Positions 8,016 through 18,254 of a DNA stretch of 39,949 bases are shown one piece after another. The translations under genes and the position numbers were made by a program. Within the stretch, counting starts at the first letter, position 1. Each line of letters starts with the position of its first letter. The notes beneath the pieces were generated by a model. It saw only the letters and a program-made list of their open reading frames with translations, was not told where the DNA came from and ran no database searches. This DNA is from Clostridiales bacterium (GTDB lineage Bacteria > Bacillota > Clostridia > Oscillospirales > CAG-272): the NCBI GenBank assembly GCA_024693345.1, contig JAILLB010000064.1, forward strand, positions 1 through 39,949. The letters run 5' to 3'.

Positions 8016-10691
8016 ATGCTTGTACTCAAAGACATAAAAAAGAGATATGTAACCGGAGAGCTTGTTCAGCAGGCTCTTGATGGTGTAAGTTTGTCTTTGC
8101 GAGACAATGAATTTGTCGCAATTCTTGGCCCTTCAGGATCCGGAAAGACAACATTACTCAACATCATCGGGGGTCTTGACAGATATGACACAGGTGATCT
8201 GATTATAAACAACAAGTCAACCAAGAAATATAAAGACAGAGACTGGGATTCGTACAGAAACCACACAATCGGTTTCGTATTTCAGTCATATAACCTCATC
8301 CCTCACCAGTCCATCCTCTCCAACGTAGAACTTGCCCTGACCATTTCCGGCATTAAGAGAAGCGAGAGAAGAAAAAGAGCGGCTGAAGCACTGGACAAGG
8401 TAGGCCTGGGTGATCAACTCCACAAAAGACCAAACCAGATGTCAGGAGGTCAGATGCAGAGAGTTGCAATTGCAAGAGCACTTGTTAATGATCCGGATAT
8501 ACTTTTGGCAGATGAACCTACCGGAGCTTTGGACTCTAAGACCAGCGAACAGGTTATGGATTTGCTCAAAGAGGTGGCAAAAGACAGACTTGTTGTGATG
8601 GTTACACACAATGAAGAAATTGCAAACAAATATGCAAACAGAATTGTAAAGATCAGAGATGGTAAGATAACAGATGACTCCAATCCCTATGAACCTGAAG
8701 TTGGTGAAACAAGAGAAGAAAAAACAAAAAAGACCAAGATGTCTTTCTTGACTTCACTTGCACTGAGCTTTAACAACCTCCGAACAAAAAAGGGAAGAAC
8801 GGCTCTTGTGTCTTTCGCGGGTTCTATAGGAATAATTGGAATAGCGCTCATCATGTCGCTTTCCAACGGTGTTGATGTATACATTGACAACATGCAGAGA
8901 AACACAATGCTGAGTTATCCGATTCAGATTGACTCAGACGCGATAGATTTGGCAAGCATCGTTTCTACTGCTCAGGAGATGAGGGGTGAAAGCGGGACTG
9001 AACATGACAAAAACTCCGTATATTCAAACATAAGCGATTTGAAGGTACAGAGTGTAACAATGAGCAGTTATGTATCCAATAACCTGAAAGAGTTCAAAAA
9101 ATATCTGGATGATGAGAATAGTGAAATACGCAAATACATAGGCGGTAACGGAATTGTTTATTCTTACGACGTCGAATATGACATATATGCATATGATCCT
9201 GAAGAATTTCTCGTGAACACAGATGGCTCTAACCTTTTGGAAAACAGAAAGGGAAATAATCAGTTCTCACTGATTAGATCAGGTACTTTCACTGAACTGT
9301 TGCCGGGCAAGGATGGAGAACTTGTATCAAGTGCGGTAAGAGACAACTATACACTGGTATATGGAAACTGGCCGTCTTCATATGATGAAGTGGTTTTAAT
9401 AGTCAACTCCAACAATGAAATATCTGCCACGACTTTGTATAAACTTGGACTTCTTCCTGTATCTGAGTACAGGGACATAATGGAGAAGATTCAGAATGGT
9501 GAAAGTGTTGAGCTTGTCCAGACAAGTCTTGATTACGACAAAATTTGTGAACAGAAGTTCTATATCCTGACAGCATCAGATTATTACTTAAAACAGGATT
9601 CCGGTCTCTATGAAAAGAGCGAGGATCCAAAAGAAATAATAGACAAATCACTTGAACTGAAAATATCCGGAATAATACGTTTAAATGAAGATGCGATGTA
9701 CAGCGGAGTAGGTTCAAATGTTGCATATACGCAGGCACTTACCAACTGGGTTATATCTCACACCGATTCAAGCGAAGTTGTCTCGGCTCAGAGAGAAGAT
9801 CCCGATACAAATGTACTCACCGGGCTTCAGTTTGCTCCGGCAGATGATGAGAGCAAAATTGCAGACACAAAGAAATATTTTGCTGCAATGGGAATATCTG
9901 ATAAAGCTAAAGCATATGAGAAGATAATGAAGTCCTATGCAGCACAGTTCGGTATGGATATATCCGAAAGACTTGCAGGTATGAGCGAAACCGAAAAAGC
10001 AACTGCTCTTGATATGCTGATGTATACCGCCAAGAATGAACAGCTTGTTTCAGTCTATGATGAATTCATATCCAGCGGTTCATATGATGACAATATGGAT
10101 TCTTTCGGCGTAATAGATCTTGATTCTCCAAGTTCAATTGCTATCTACACAGATACGTTTGAAAACAAGGACAAAATCACATCATGTATCGAAGATTACA
10201 ACAAGTCAAAAGATGAAGAGTTCAAGATAACATATACAGATTATGTCGGCCTGTTGATGTCCAGCATCACAACGATTGTAAATGTAATATCTTATGTACT
10301 CATGGCATTTGTGGGCGTATCTCTCATAGTTTCATCAATCATGATCGGAATTATTACATACATATCCGTTCTTGAGAGAACAAAGGAAATAGGAGTACTG
10401 AGAAGCATTGGCGCTTCCAAAGCCAATATTTCACAGGTGTTCAATGCTGAGACATTCATCATAGGACTCTTGTCAGGATTGATAGGAATAGGAGTAACAC
10501 TTGTGCTCTTGATTCCCGGAAATGCAATATTGCATCTTGTTACAGGGTATAAAGATGTAAGTGCTGTTCTGCCTATTGCAGGTGCACTTGGATTAGTTGC
10601 CCTCAGCGTCATACTGACACTTATAGGAGGTATTATTCCTTCGAGAATTGCAGCTAAAAAAGATCCAGTCATAGCACTCAGAACAGAGTAA
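8016..10691 (+). CDS. ABC transporter ATP-binding/permease fusion (MacB/FtsX type)
   Basis: N-terminal ABC ATPase (GPSGSGKTT, MSGGQMQRVAIARAL, LLADEPTGALD) fused to FtsX-like permease with large extracytoplasmic loop and C-terminal TMs. Confidence 0.92.
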   Translation: MLVLKDIKKRYVTGELVQQALDGVSLSLRDNEFVAILGPSGSGKTTLLNIIGGLDRYDTGDLIINNKSTKKYKDRDWDSYRNHTIGFVFQSYNLIPHQSILSNVELALTISGIKRSERRKRAAEALDKVGLGDQLHKRPNQMSGGQMQRVAIARALVNDPDILLADEPTGALDSKTSEQVMDLLKEVAKDRLVVMVTHNEEIANKYANRIVKIRDGKITDDSNPYEPEVGETREEKTKKTKMSFLTSLALSFNNLRTKKGRTALVSFAGSIGIIGIALIMSLSNGVDVYIDNMQRNTMLSYPIQIDSDAIDLASIVSTAQEMRGESGTEHDKNSVYSNISDLKVQSVTMSSYVSNNLKEFKKYLDDENSEIRKYIGGNGIVYSYDVEYDIYAYDPEEFLVNTDGSNLLENRKGNNQFSLIRSGTFTELLPGKDGELVSSAVRDNYTLVYGNWPSSYDEVVLIVNSNNEISATTLYKLGLLPVSEYRDIMEKIQNGESVELVQTSLDYDKICEQKFYILTASDYYLKQDSGLYEKSEDPKEIIDKSLELKISGIIRLNEDAMYSGVGSNVAYTQALTNWVISHTDSSEVVSAQREDPDTNVLTGLQFAPADDESKIADTKKYFAAMGISDKAKAYEKIMKSYAAQFGMDISERLAGMSETEKATALDMLMYTAKNEQLVSVYDEFISSGSYDDNMDSFGVIDLDSPSSIAIYTDTFENKDKITSCIEDYNKSKDEEFKITYTDYVGLLMSSITTIVNVISYVLMAFVGVSLIVSSIMIGIITYISVLERTKEIGVLRSIGASKANISQVFNAETFIIGLLSGLIGIGVTLVLLIPGNAILHLVTGYKDVSAVLPIAGALGLVALSVILTLIGGIIPSRIAAKKDPVIALRTE

Positions 10692-10712
10692 TTTTTTCAA
10701 AATAGCATGAAG

Positions 10713-10745
10713 ACAACCGGTAGCTAAACTATCCGGTTGTTTTTC
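10713..10745 (+). terminator. Rho-independent terminator after ABC fusion gene
   Basis: ACAACCGG...CCGGTTGT stem followed by TTTTCTT. Confidence 0.85.
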
Positions 10746-10771
10746 TTACATATCTTTTTTTCATTTTCTTA

Positions 10772-10800
10772 TTGACAAATCCCATATATAAATGTATACT
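10772..10800 (+). promoter_or_regulatory. Promoter of the histidine operon
   Basis: TTGACA (10772-10777), 17-bp spacer, TATACT (10795-10800). Confidence 0.8.
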
Positions 10801-10804
10801 ACCA

Positions 10805-10842
10805 TTGTTTTATCGTTTTACTATGTTAAAACAGTAAAACAA
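10805..10842 (+). promoter_or_regulatory. Extended dyad, candidate his operator
   Basis: TTGTTTTATCGTTTTA-CTATGT-TAAAACAGTAAAACAA; 14/16 complementary arm positions; four GTTTTA half-sites. Confidence 0.6.
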
Positions 10843-10867
10843 ATATTCCGCAAAGAAAGATTTCATT

Positions 10868-11929
10868 ATGTCAAAATACATAAGTTCAAGGTACAGCTCG
10901 CTCAAAACTTATACTCCGGGCGAGCAGCCAAAAGATAAAAAATACATAAAACTGAACACGAACGAAAACCCGTATCCGCCTTCATCAGGTGTGATAAATG
11001 CCGTCAATGAATCTCAGTTATCTTCGCTTAATCTCTATCCGGATCCGACGTGTTCATTACTTAAGAATGTGCTGGCGGAAAAATACGGAATTAATCAGGA
11101 AAACATTTTCTGTTCAAATGGTTCAGATGAAGCATTGGGTTTTGCAATTTCATGTTTTGGTGAAAAGGGAGTTATATTCCCGGATATAACATACGGCTTT
11201 TACAAAGTATTCTGCGATTACAACAATTATCCGTATGACACAATTCCGCTAAATGAAGATTTTACCATAAACCCGGAAGATTACTGTAACACTGGCAAGT
11301 GTATTGTTATTGCCAATCCGAACGCACCTACAGGTTTGTGTCTCGGAATTGAACGGATAGAACAAATCGTGAAATCAAATCCGGATAGCGTGGTCATAAT
11401 CGATGAAGCGTATATAGATTTCGGAGGAGACAGTGCACTGAAATTTGTTTCAAAATATGAAAACCTTCTGGTGACCAGAACTTTTTCAAAATCTTATTCA
11501 CTGGCTGGTGGCAGAGTTGGTTTTGCCATAGGCAATGCTTCACTTATTCAGGATTTGATGACAATCAAGTATTCGACCAACCCGTATAACATAGACAGAT
11601 TGAATTTGATTGCGGCAACACAGAGTATAGTAGATCAACAATACTATGATGGATGTGTAAAGAAGATTGTATCAACCAGAGAGAGAATAAAGAAGGAACT
11701 TGTCAGACTGGGTTTTTCAGTCCTTGATACCCAGACAAATTTTGTTTTTGCAAAAACAGACAAGGTGTACGGCAAAGATTTGTATCTCAAACTTAAAGAT
11801 AGAGGAATTCTTATAAGATATTTCCCGGGAGAGAGAACGGGAGAATTCATAAGAATCACAGTTGGAACAGACAAAGACATGGACAAATTCATCGGTGAAC
11901 TCAAAAGGATTCTGGAGGAAACAAAATGA
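10868..11929 (+). CDS. hisC: Histidinol-phosphate aminotransferase
   Basis: KLNTNENPYPPS, IANPNAPTG, DEAYIDF, RTFSKSYSLAGGRVGFAIG. Confidence 0.95.
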   Translation: MSKYISSRYSSLKTYTPGEQPKDKKYIKLNTNENPYPPSSGVINAVNESQLSSLNLYPDPTCSLLKNVLAEKYGINQENIFCSNGSDEALGFAISCFGEKGVIFPDITYGFYKVFCDYNNYPYDTIPLNEDFTINPEDYCNTGKCIVIANPNAPTGLCLGIERIEQIVKSNPDSVVIIDEAYIDFGGDSALKFVSKYENLLVTRTFSKSYSLAGGRVGFAIGNASLIQDLMTIKYSTNPYNIDRLNLIAATQSIVDQQYYDGCVKKIVSTRERIKKELVRLGFSVLDTQTNFVFAKTDKVYGKDLYLKLKDRGILIRYFPGERTGEFIRITVGTDKDMDKFIGELKRILEETK

Positions 11930-12519
11930 GAAGAGCGGAGATAAACAGAAAAACCGAGGAGACAGACGTAAAAGTCAAAATTGATTTGGATGCCAAATCG
12001 GTTGATAACAATAAAATAGACACCGGAGTCGGTTTTTTAGACCACATGCTTACTTTACTTTTAAAGAATGCCGGCATCGGAGCCGAAGTCAAGGCTGTCG
12101 GCGACACATATGTGGATTTCCACCACACTACAGAAGATGTAGGAATAACTCTCGGACAGGCTGTTTCAAAAGCACTTGGAGACAAAAAAGGAATAGTCAG
12201 ATATTCAAGTGTTGTTATTCCAATGGATGAATCTCTGGTCATGACCGCTTTGGATATTTCGGGAAGAGGGGCATTGTATTCAGATGTTAAGTTTCCGACC
12301 GAAAAGATTGGCAATTTTGACACGGAACTTGTTGAAGAATTCTTCGATGCCTTTTCAAAAAATGCAGGTTTTACTCTGCACATAAGACAGATGTCAGGCA
12401 AAAACTCGCACCACCTGGCAGAATGCTGTTATAAGTCCGTAGGAAGAGCAATAAGAGAAGCAATCGGAATAGACAAAAGGTTTTCAGAGAGCATCCCTTC
12501 AACAAAAGGTACTCTTTGA
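11926..12519 (+). CDS. hisB: Imidazoleglycerol-phosphate dehydratase
   Basis: GVGFLDHML, DFHHTTEDVGI, LAECCYKSVGRAI. Confidence 0.97.
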   Translation: MRRAEINRKTEETDVKVKIDLDAKSVDNNKIDTGVGFLDHMLTLLLKNAGIGAEVKAVGDTYVDFHHTTEDVGITLGQAVSKALGDKKGIVRYSSVVIPMDESLVMTALDISGRGALYSDVKFPTEKIGNFDTELVEEFFDAFSKNAGFTLHIRQMSGKNSHHLAECCYKSVGRAIREAIGIDKRFSESIPSTKGTL

Positions 12520-12534
12520 ATATACGGTGAAAAT

Positions 12535-13590
12535 ATGACAGAAAACAAATTGAAAGAGTTGTTTGAACTGTACGGATTCAGAAAATTCAAGATGAGCAGA
12601 TTCGAGACTTACGATTTCTACTCCGAGAACAGAAGTTTTCTGAAGACTTCAAACCTCATAACATTTACAGATCTTGACGGAAGGCTCATGGCAATGAAGC
12701 CCGATATCACCCTCTCAATAATGAGAAATGCCGGATCTGAAGATGAAAAAGTTTACTACATGGATACAGTCTACAGAGCATCAGGAAGTCATTTCAGGGA
12801 AGTGGCGCAGGCGGGAGTCGAGAGGATAGGATACATCGACGATTATGCCGAAGCTGAAGTCATTGCACTGGCCGCAAAGGCTCTGCAGAGTATATCAGAA
12901 GATTATTCTCTGAGAATATCCGACTCGGATTTCGTTTCTACTCTCCTTGAAGAACTCAAAACGGATGAGGCGACTCAGAAAGAAATATTGTCGCTTTTTT
13001 CAAGAAAGAACTGCGACGGGATAAAGAAACTCCAGGAAGAAAACAGAATTGATGAAAAGACATATTCCGTTCTTGTTGATGTTCTTGGTATATATATGCC
13101 ACTTAAACAGGGAATTGAAAAAATACGGGAGAAGGCATTCGGGGAAAAGACAAAAAAGACAATCGAACATCTGTCTTCAGTCTGTGAAATACTCGATTCA
13201 TTCAAAGTGCTTGACAGGGTTTATCTGGACTTTTCAATGGCTGCGGGCATGTCTTACTACAGTGGCGTCATTTTCAGAGGAGCAGTCCCAAGTATTCCAA
13301 TGAACATTCTTTCCGGGGGAAGATACGACACGCTGCCCAGAAAAATGGGAAAGCAGTCAGGTGCAATCGGTTTTGCGATTGACCTGGATCTGATTGACAG
13401 CTACATAAAGACTGAAAAGGAATATGACTATGACGCTGTTATAGTCTACACAAATAAAACAGACAAAAAAGAACTGGCAAAACTGCAGACGGATTTCGTT
13501 GAAAAAGGCAAATCCGTGTTCTGTATCTGTGAAGGTTCATACGAAAAGACAAAAGAAAGAATAATAGCAAAAGAGACAATTTGCTTATAG
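12535..13590 (+). CDS. hisZ: ATP phosphoribosyltransferase regulatory subunit
   Basis: HisRS-like fold: 'MAMKPDITLSIMRNAG', 'AQAGVERIGY', 'GGRYDTL'; directly precedes a short hisG. Confidence 0.88.
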   Translation: MTENKLKELFELYGFRKFKMSRFETYDFYSENRSFLKTSNLITFTDLDGRLMAMKPDITLSIMRNAGSEDEKVYYMDTVYRASGSHFREVAQAGVERIGYIDDYAEAEVIALAAKALQSISEDYSLRISDSDFVSTLLEELKTDEATQKEILSLFSRKNCDGIKKLQEENRIDEKTYSVLVDVLGIYMPLKQGIEKIREKAFGEKTKKTIEHLSSVCEILDSFKVLDRVYLDFSMAAGMSYYSGVIFRGAVPSIPMNILSGGRYDTLPRKMGKQSGAIGFAIDLDLIDSYIKTEKEYDYDAVIVYTNKTDKKELAKLQTDFVEKGKSVFCICEGSYEKTKERIIAKETICL

Positions 13591-13598
13591 GTGAAACA

Positions 13599-14219
13599 AT
13601 GTTGAACGTAGCACTTCCGAAAGGAAGACTTGGTGAAAAGGTTTACGAGATGCTGTCCGAATCCGGATATCCGTGCCCTGAGATGGAGAAAGACTCCAGA
13701 AAGCTGACTTTTGAAAACAGTGAATGCGGAGTCAGTTATTTCTGGGTCAAACCGTCTGATGTAGGCATATATGTAGAGAGAGGTTCGGCAGACGTCGGGG
13801 TTCTTGGCAAGGACATACTTTTTGAATATATGCCTGACGTATATGAGCTCGTAGACCTCGGTATAGGAAAATGCAAAATGTGCGTTGCGTCAAAAAAGGA
13901 TTTCAGAGACAATACTGAAAAGACTCTTAGAGTCGCAACCAAGTTTCCGAAAATTGCAACTGAGTACTATTCAGGAATTGACAGGGACATTGATGTAATA
14001 AAACTGAATGGTTCAATTGAGATTGCTCCGCTCCTCGGGCTGTCTGATGTGATAGTAGACATCGTTGAGACGGGAAAAACACTTAAGGAAAACAATCTCG
14101 AAGTTATAAAAAACATAATGGATATAAGTGCAAGGTTTATTTGCAATAAAGTGAGTTACCAATTCAAAAACGACGAGGTAATTAAAATGGCCGATGCGCT
14201 AAAAAGGGATAGATTATGA
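13599..14219 (+). CDS. hisG: ATP phosphoribosyltransferase, short form
   Basis: NVALPKGRL, DVGVLGKDIL, LGLSDVIVDIVETGKTLKENNL; start chosen at ATG 13599 (TTG at 13581 also possible). Confidence 0.95.
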   Translation: MLNVALPKGRLGEKVYEMLSESGYPCPEMEKDSRKLTFENSECGVSYFWVKPSDVGIYVERGSADVGVLGKDILFEYMPDVYELVDLGIGKCKMCVASKKDFRDNTEKTLRVATKFPKIATEYYSGIDRDIDVIKLNGSIEIAPLLGLSDVIVDIVETGKTLKENNLEVIKNIMDISARFICNKVSYQFKNDEVIKMADALKRDRL

Positions 14220-15493
14220 TTAAGATATTCAAAAAAGGCGATATACACTATGAAGAGATATTCAAGAGAAATAACCATTCTCTTGATGTATCGTCCATCG
14301 TGAAAGATATTATCTGCAATGTAAGATCAGATGGAGACAGAGCTCTTAAAGAGTATTCACTGAAATTTGACAAAGCATATATAGATTCTTTTGAAGTTAA
14401 CGAAGAAGAAATGGACTCTGCACTGAAAGATGTCGAAGATGAGTTTCTGCAAATATTGTTGGAGGCGGCAAAAAACATAACTGAATACCACTCAAAACAA
14501 TTGAGGCAAGGCTATGAAATACAAAAAGGCAACGGAGCAGTACTCGGACAAATCGTGATGCCTCTTGAAAAAGTCGGGATTTATGTTCCCGGAGGAACTG
14601 CTGCTTATCCCTCTACCGTTTTGATGAATGCAATACCTGCAAAAATTGCAGGTGTCGCTGAGGTGGTTATGGTGACCCCGCCAAACAAAGAAGGAAAAGT
14701 GAATCCATACATTCTGGCAGCAGCAAAAGTAGCCGGAGTGGACAGAGTGTTCAGAGTTGGTGGTGCACAGGCAATTGCAGCTCTGGCATACGGAACAGAA
14801 TCTGTGCCACAAGTAGACAAGATTGTTGGCCCCGGAAATGCATTTGTTGCCGAAGCGAAAAAACAGGTTTTCGGACAGGTTGCCATTGACATGATAGCAG
14901 GTCCATCTGAAATACTCGTCATATCTGATTCAAAATCTGATCCCAAGTATTTGGCCTCGGATCTTTTGTCTCAGGCTGAACATGATAAAAATGCAACGGC
15001 TGTTTTGGTCACTGATTCTTCTGAACTTGCTGAAAGAGTTCAGATGGAAGTGGAAGAACAGTTAAAGGGTTTGCCTAGAGAAGAGATAGCCAGAGCAAGC
15101 ATAGACAATAACGGAAAAATAATAGTGTGTGCAAGCATTACGGAAGCAATTGAAATATCCAACAGGATTGCACCTGAACATCTTGAAATCTCAACGGATA
15201 ATCCGTTTGAATTACTCAAATCTGTAAAGAATGCCGGTTCTGTGTTTCTCGGAAGATATTCTTCAGAACCTCTCGGAGACTATTTTGCAGGTCCCAATCA
15301 CACACTTCCGACAATGGGAACGGCAAGGTTCAGTTCTCCTTTGTCAGTAGAAGATTTTGTAAAAACAATGCAGTATTCCTCATATTCTGAACAAGCATTG
15401 AAAGAAGACTATTCAAAAATTGCATATTTTGCAAGAAAAGAAGGCCTTGAAGCTCATGCGAGAGCTGTTGAGAGCAGGTTTTGTGACAAATGA
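14216..15493 (+). CDS. hisD: Histidinol dehydrogenase
   Basis: YVPGGTAAYPSTVLMNAIPAKIAGV, KIVGPGNAFVAEAKK, DMIAGPSE, GPNHTLPT. Confidence 0.97.
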   Translation: MIKIFKKGDIHYEEIFKRNNHSLDVSSIVKDIICNVRSDGDRALKEYSLKFDKAYIDSFEVNEEEMDSALKDVEDEFLQILLEAAKNITEYHSKQLRQGYEIQKGNGAVLGQIVMPLEKVGIYVPGGTAAYPSTVLMNAIPAKIAGVAEVVMVTPPNKEGKVNPYILAAAKVAGVDRVFRVGGAQAIAALAYGTESVPQVDKIVGPGNAFVAEAKKQVFGQVAIDMIAGPSEILVISDSKSDPKYLASDLLSQAEHDKNATAVLVTDSSELAERVQMEVEEQLKGLPREEIARASIDNNGKIIVCASITEAIEISNRIAPEHLEISTDNPFELLKSVKNAGSVFLGRYSSEPLGDYFAGPNHTLPTMGTARFSSPLSVEDFVKTMQYSSYSEQALKEDYSKIAYFARKEGLEAHARAVESRFCDK

Positions 15494-16098
15494 TTACAAT
15501 TGTTGATTACGGAGTCGGAAATCTTTTTTCGCTCAAGTGTTCTTTGGATAGAATCGGAGCCGAATGTATAGTAACCGATTCACAAGAATTAATACGTTCA
15601 AGTGAAAAGATAATATTGCCGGGAGTCGGAGCATTCAAAGATGCCATTGACAAACTCAGGTCAAAAGGACTTGATGAAGTTCTTATAGAATGCGCTAAAG
15701 TGGGAACCCCTCTTCTCGGAATTTGCCTCGGAATGCAGATGCTGTTTGAAGAGTCAAGCGAATTCGGACTGTGCAAAGGACTTAATCTTATACCGGGTAA
15801 AGTTAAAGAACTGAAAGGATACATTCCGGAGAATCTGGATATTCCTCATATGGGGTGGAATGCTCTTAAGATTACACAAAACAAAGGAATAATGAAGAGC
15901 ATAAACGAAGGCGAATGTGTTTATTTTGTTCACTCATATGCCGCTTTTACTGAAGATAATTATGTTACTTCAACTGCCGAATACGGAGCAACAATCACTG
16001 CATCGGTTCAAAACGGAAATGTATACGGAACTCAGTTTCATCCGGAAAAGAGCGGTGAAACAGGTTTAAGAATACTTAAGGAGTTTACTTTACTATGA
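15490..16098 (+). CDS. hisH: Imidazole glycerol phosphate synthase glutamine amidotransferase subunit
   Basis: DYGVGNLFSL, GICLGMQMLFE, GTQFHPEKS. Confidence 0.96.
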   Translation: MITIVDYGVGNLFSLKCSLDRIGAECIVTDSQELIRSSEKIILPGVGAFKDAIDKLRSKGLDEVLIECAKVGTPLLGICLGMQMLFEESSEFGLCKGLNLIPGKVKELKGYIPENLDIPHMGWNALKITQNKGIMKSINEGECVYFVHSYAAFTEDNYVTSTAEYGATITASVQNGNVYGTQFHPEKSGETGLRILKEFTLL

Positions 16099-16805
16099 TT
16101 ATTTTCCCTGCAATAGACCTTTACAAGGGTCAGGTTGTGAGACTATATCAGGGCGACTACAATCAGATGACCGTTTATTCGGACAATCCGGTTAATACTG
16201 CGATTGAAATGCAGAATAAAGGAGCGACTCACCTCCACATTGTGGATTTGTATGGTGCAAAAGAGGGAGAGACGAGAGATTTTGATTGTGTAAAAAATAT
16301 CTGTCAGAACACCAATCTTTCATGCGAAATAGGCGGAGGAATAAGAAGCCTTGACGACATAGAAAAATACATCGATTCCGGAGTGGATAGAGTCATTTTA
16401 GGAACAAAAGCCATAACGGATCCGGTTTTTTTGGATGAGGCAATAAAAGAATTTGGCCACAGAATTGTAGTTGGTGTGGACAGCAAAAACGGAAAAGTTG
16501 CCATCAAAGGATGGACGGAAACAGTCGACAAAGAATCATTCGATTTTGTCAGTGAGCTAGTCGACAGAGGAGTGGAATACATCATCTACACAGACATCTC
16601 CAGAGATGGTTCAATGAAGGGTATAAACATAGATGAATACAGTAAATTCAAAGGCATGAACATAAAGGTTATTGCTTCAGGTGGTGTCAGCAGTTACGAA
16701 GATTTAAAAATGATTCGTGATGCAGGCTGTTACGGAGCAATCATTGGAAAAGCACTTTACACAGGAAATGTTGAACTTGGAAAGGCCATAGATATAGTAA
16801 AATGA
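16095..16805 (+). CDS. hisA: ProFAR isomerase
   Basis: FPAIDLYKGQVVRLYQGDY, EIGGGIRS, YTDISRDG, ASGGVSS. Confidence 0.96.
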   Translation: MIIFPAIDLYKGQVVRLYQGDYNQMTVYSDNPVNTAIEMQNKGATHLHIVDLYGAKEGETRDFDCVKNICQNTNLSCEIGGGIRSLDDIEKYIDSGVDRVILGTKAITDPVFLDEAIKEFGHRIVVGVDSKNGKVAIKGWTETVDKESFDFVSELVDRGVEYIIYTDISRDGSMKGINIDEYSKFKGMNIKVIASGGVSSYEDLKMIRDAGCYGAIIGKALYTGNVELGKAIDIVK

Positions 16806-17560
16806 TAACAAAAAGAATAATACCTTGCCTTGACGTCAGAGACGGAAGGGTTGTTAAGGGCACCAATTTCATAGACATAAAAGATGCTGGCGATCCGGTT
16901 GAACTCGCTTCGTACTATTACAAATCCGGAGCGGATGAAATAGTATTCTATGACATAACAGCATCAAACGAAAAGAGAAAACTTTTTGCTGATGTTTTAA
17001 AGAAAACTGCATCAAAAGTGTTTGTTCCGCTTATGGTAGGTGGCGGAATCAATTCACTGGAAGATTTTGAAATTGTTCTTAACAATGGAGCAGATAAAGT
17101 ATCTGTTAATTCAGGAGCAGTCAAGAACCCGGGGTTAATCAATGAATCTTCAAAAAGATACGGAAGCCAGTGCGTTGTTCTTTCAATCGATACAAAAAGA
17201 GTTGATGGAGAATACAGAGTGTTCACAGAGGGTGGAAGAAACGACTCCGGAAAAGAACTTCTTTCGTGGGTAAAAGAAGGAATAGAAAGAGGAGCTGGCG
17301 AAATAGTACTGAATTCAATTGACACGGATGGAGTCAAAAAGGGTTTTGATATAGAAATGCTTGAAGAAGTCGTTAAGGTCTCGACGGTCCCGGTGATTGC
17401 ATCAGGTGGTGCCGGAAAAGCAGAAGATTTTGTTGAATTGTTCAAAAAAGTACCGGGTATATCTTCAGGATTGGCAGCCAGTATTTTTCATTATGGAGAA
17501 GTAACTATAGAATCATTGAAAAAGCTTCTCAGAAGCGAAGGGATAGGAGTGAGAATTTAA
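16802..17560 (+). CDS. hisF: Imidazole glycerol phosphate synthase cyclase subunit
   Basis: KRIIPCLDVRDGRVVKGTNF, PLMVGGGI, ADKVSVNSGAV, LNSIDTDGVKKGFD. Confidence 0.97.
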   Translation: MITKRIIPCLDVRDGRVVKGTNFIDIKDAGDPVELASYYYKSGADEIVFYDITASNEKRKLFADVLKKTASKVFVPLMVGGGINSLEDFEIVLNNGADKVSVNSGAVKNPGLINESSKRYGSQCVVLSIDTKRVDGEYRVFTEGGRNDSGKELLSWVKEGIERGAGEIVLNSIDTDGVKKGFDIEMLEEVVKVSTVPVIASGGAGKAEDFVELFKKVPGISSGLAASIFHYGEVTIESLKKLLRSEGIGVRI

Positions 17561-17883
17561 TGGATTTGGATTATATTGTATTTGATAACAACGGGCTCAT
17601 TCCTTGTGTTGTCCAGGATTATGAGTCAGGCAGAGTACTTATGATGGCTTATATGAACAGGGAGTCAATTCAGTTGTCTGTTGAAAAGAAACTTGCATGT
17701 TTCTGGTCAAGATCGAGAAAATGTCTCTGGACAAAAGGCGAGACAAGTGGAAATTATCTGCACATAATTGAGATGACAACAGACTGCGATAATGATACAA
17801 TCCTTATAAAGGTAAAAAGAGACGGGCCTGCATGTCACAAGGGAACAGACTCGTGTTTCGATTCGGGAGTAAAAATATTATGA
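17560..17883 (+). CDS. hisI: Phosphoribosyl-AMP cyclohydrolase
   Basis: [53 protein letters not shown]. Confidence 0.96.
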   Translation: MDLDYIVFDNNGLIPCVVQDYESGRVLMMAYMNRESIQLSVEKKLACFWSRSRKCLWTKGETSGNYLHIIEMTTDCDNDTILIKVKRDGPACHKGTDSCFDSGVKIL

Positions 17884-18254
17884 GGCAAGAAATAGGGGAT
17901 TTTGAAAAAATGGAACTTGAAAAAGGAAAGGATTTTGAAATAGACAATCTTTATGCTCTTTTACAGGACAGAAAAGAAAAAATGCCCGAGGGTTCATACA
18001 CGACATATCTATTTGAAAAGGGTCTGGACAAGATTCTGAAGAAAGTCGGAGAAGAATGTACAGAAGTTATTATCGCGGGCAAAGATAAGGACAAGAGCGA
18101 AACAATCTATGAGATAGCAGATCTTGTTTATCATGTAATGGTGTTGATGGTTGAAACAGGAATCACTCCGGATGAAATCAGAGCTGAACTTAAATCCAGA
18201 AATGTAATAGATCATAAAATTAAACAGGAGAAAATGACAAGTGATCAAGGCTGA
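17880..18254 (+). CDS. hisE: Phosphoribosyl-ATP pyrophosphatase
   Basis: [47 protein letters not shown] overlap with hisI stop supports start at 17880. Confidence 0.93.
   Translation: MRQEIGDFEKMELEKGKDFEIDNLYALLQDRKEKMPEGSYTTYLFEKGLDKILKKVGEECTEVIIAGKDKDKSETIYEIADLVYHVMVLMVETGITPDEIRAELKSRNVIDHKIKQEKMTSDQG

Noticed and set aside
8016-10691. MacB-like ABC fusion as a bacteriocin or antibiotic resistance exporter
   Set aside because: No adjacent two-component system, precursor peptide or modification enzyme; function cannot be assigned.
11901-12401. Antisense ORF of 166 aa opposite hisB
   Set aside because: Shadow of the codon usage of hisB; no motif and no RBS/promoter support.
16948-17445. 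Antisense ORF of 165 aa opposite hisF
   Set aside because: Ser/Pro/Thr-rich mirror-frame translation inside highly conserved hisF.
17832-17880. Longer hisE start at 17832
   Set aside because: It would overlap hisI by 52 nt with non-family sequence; ATG at 17880 gives the typical ATGA overlap used across this operon.
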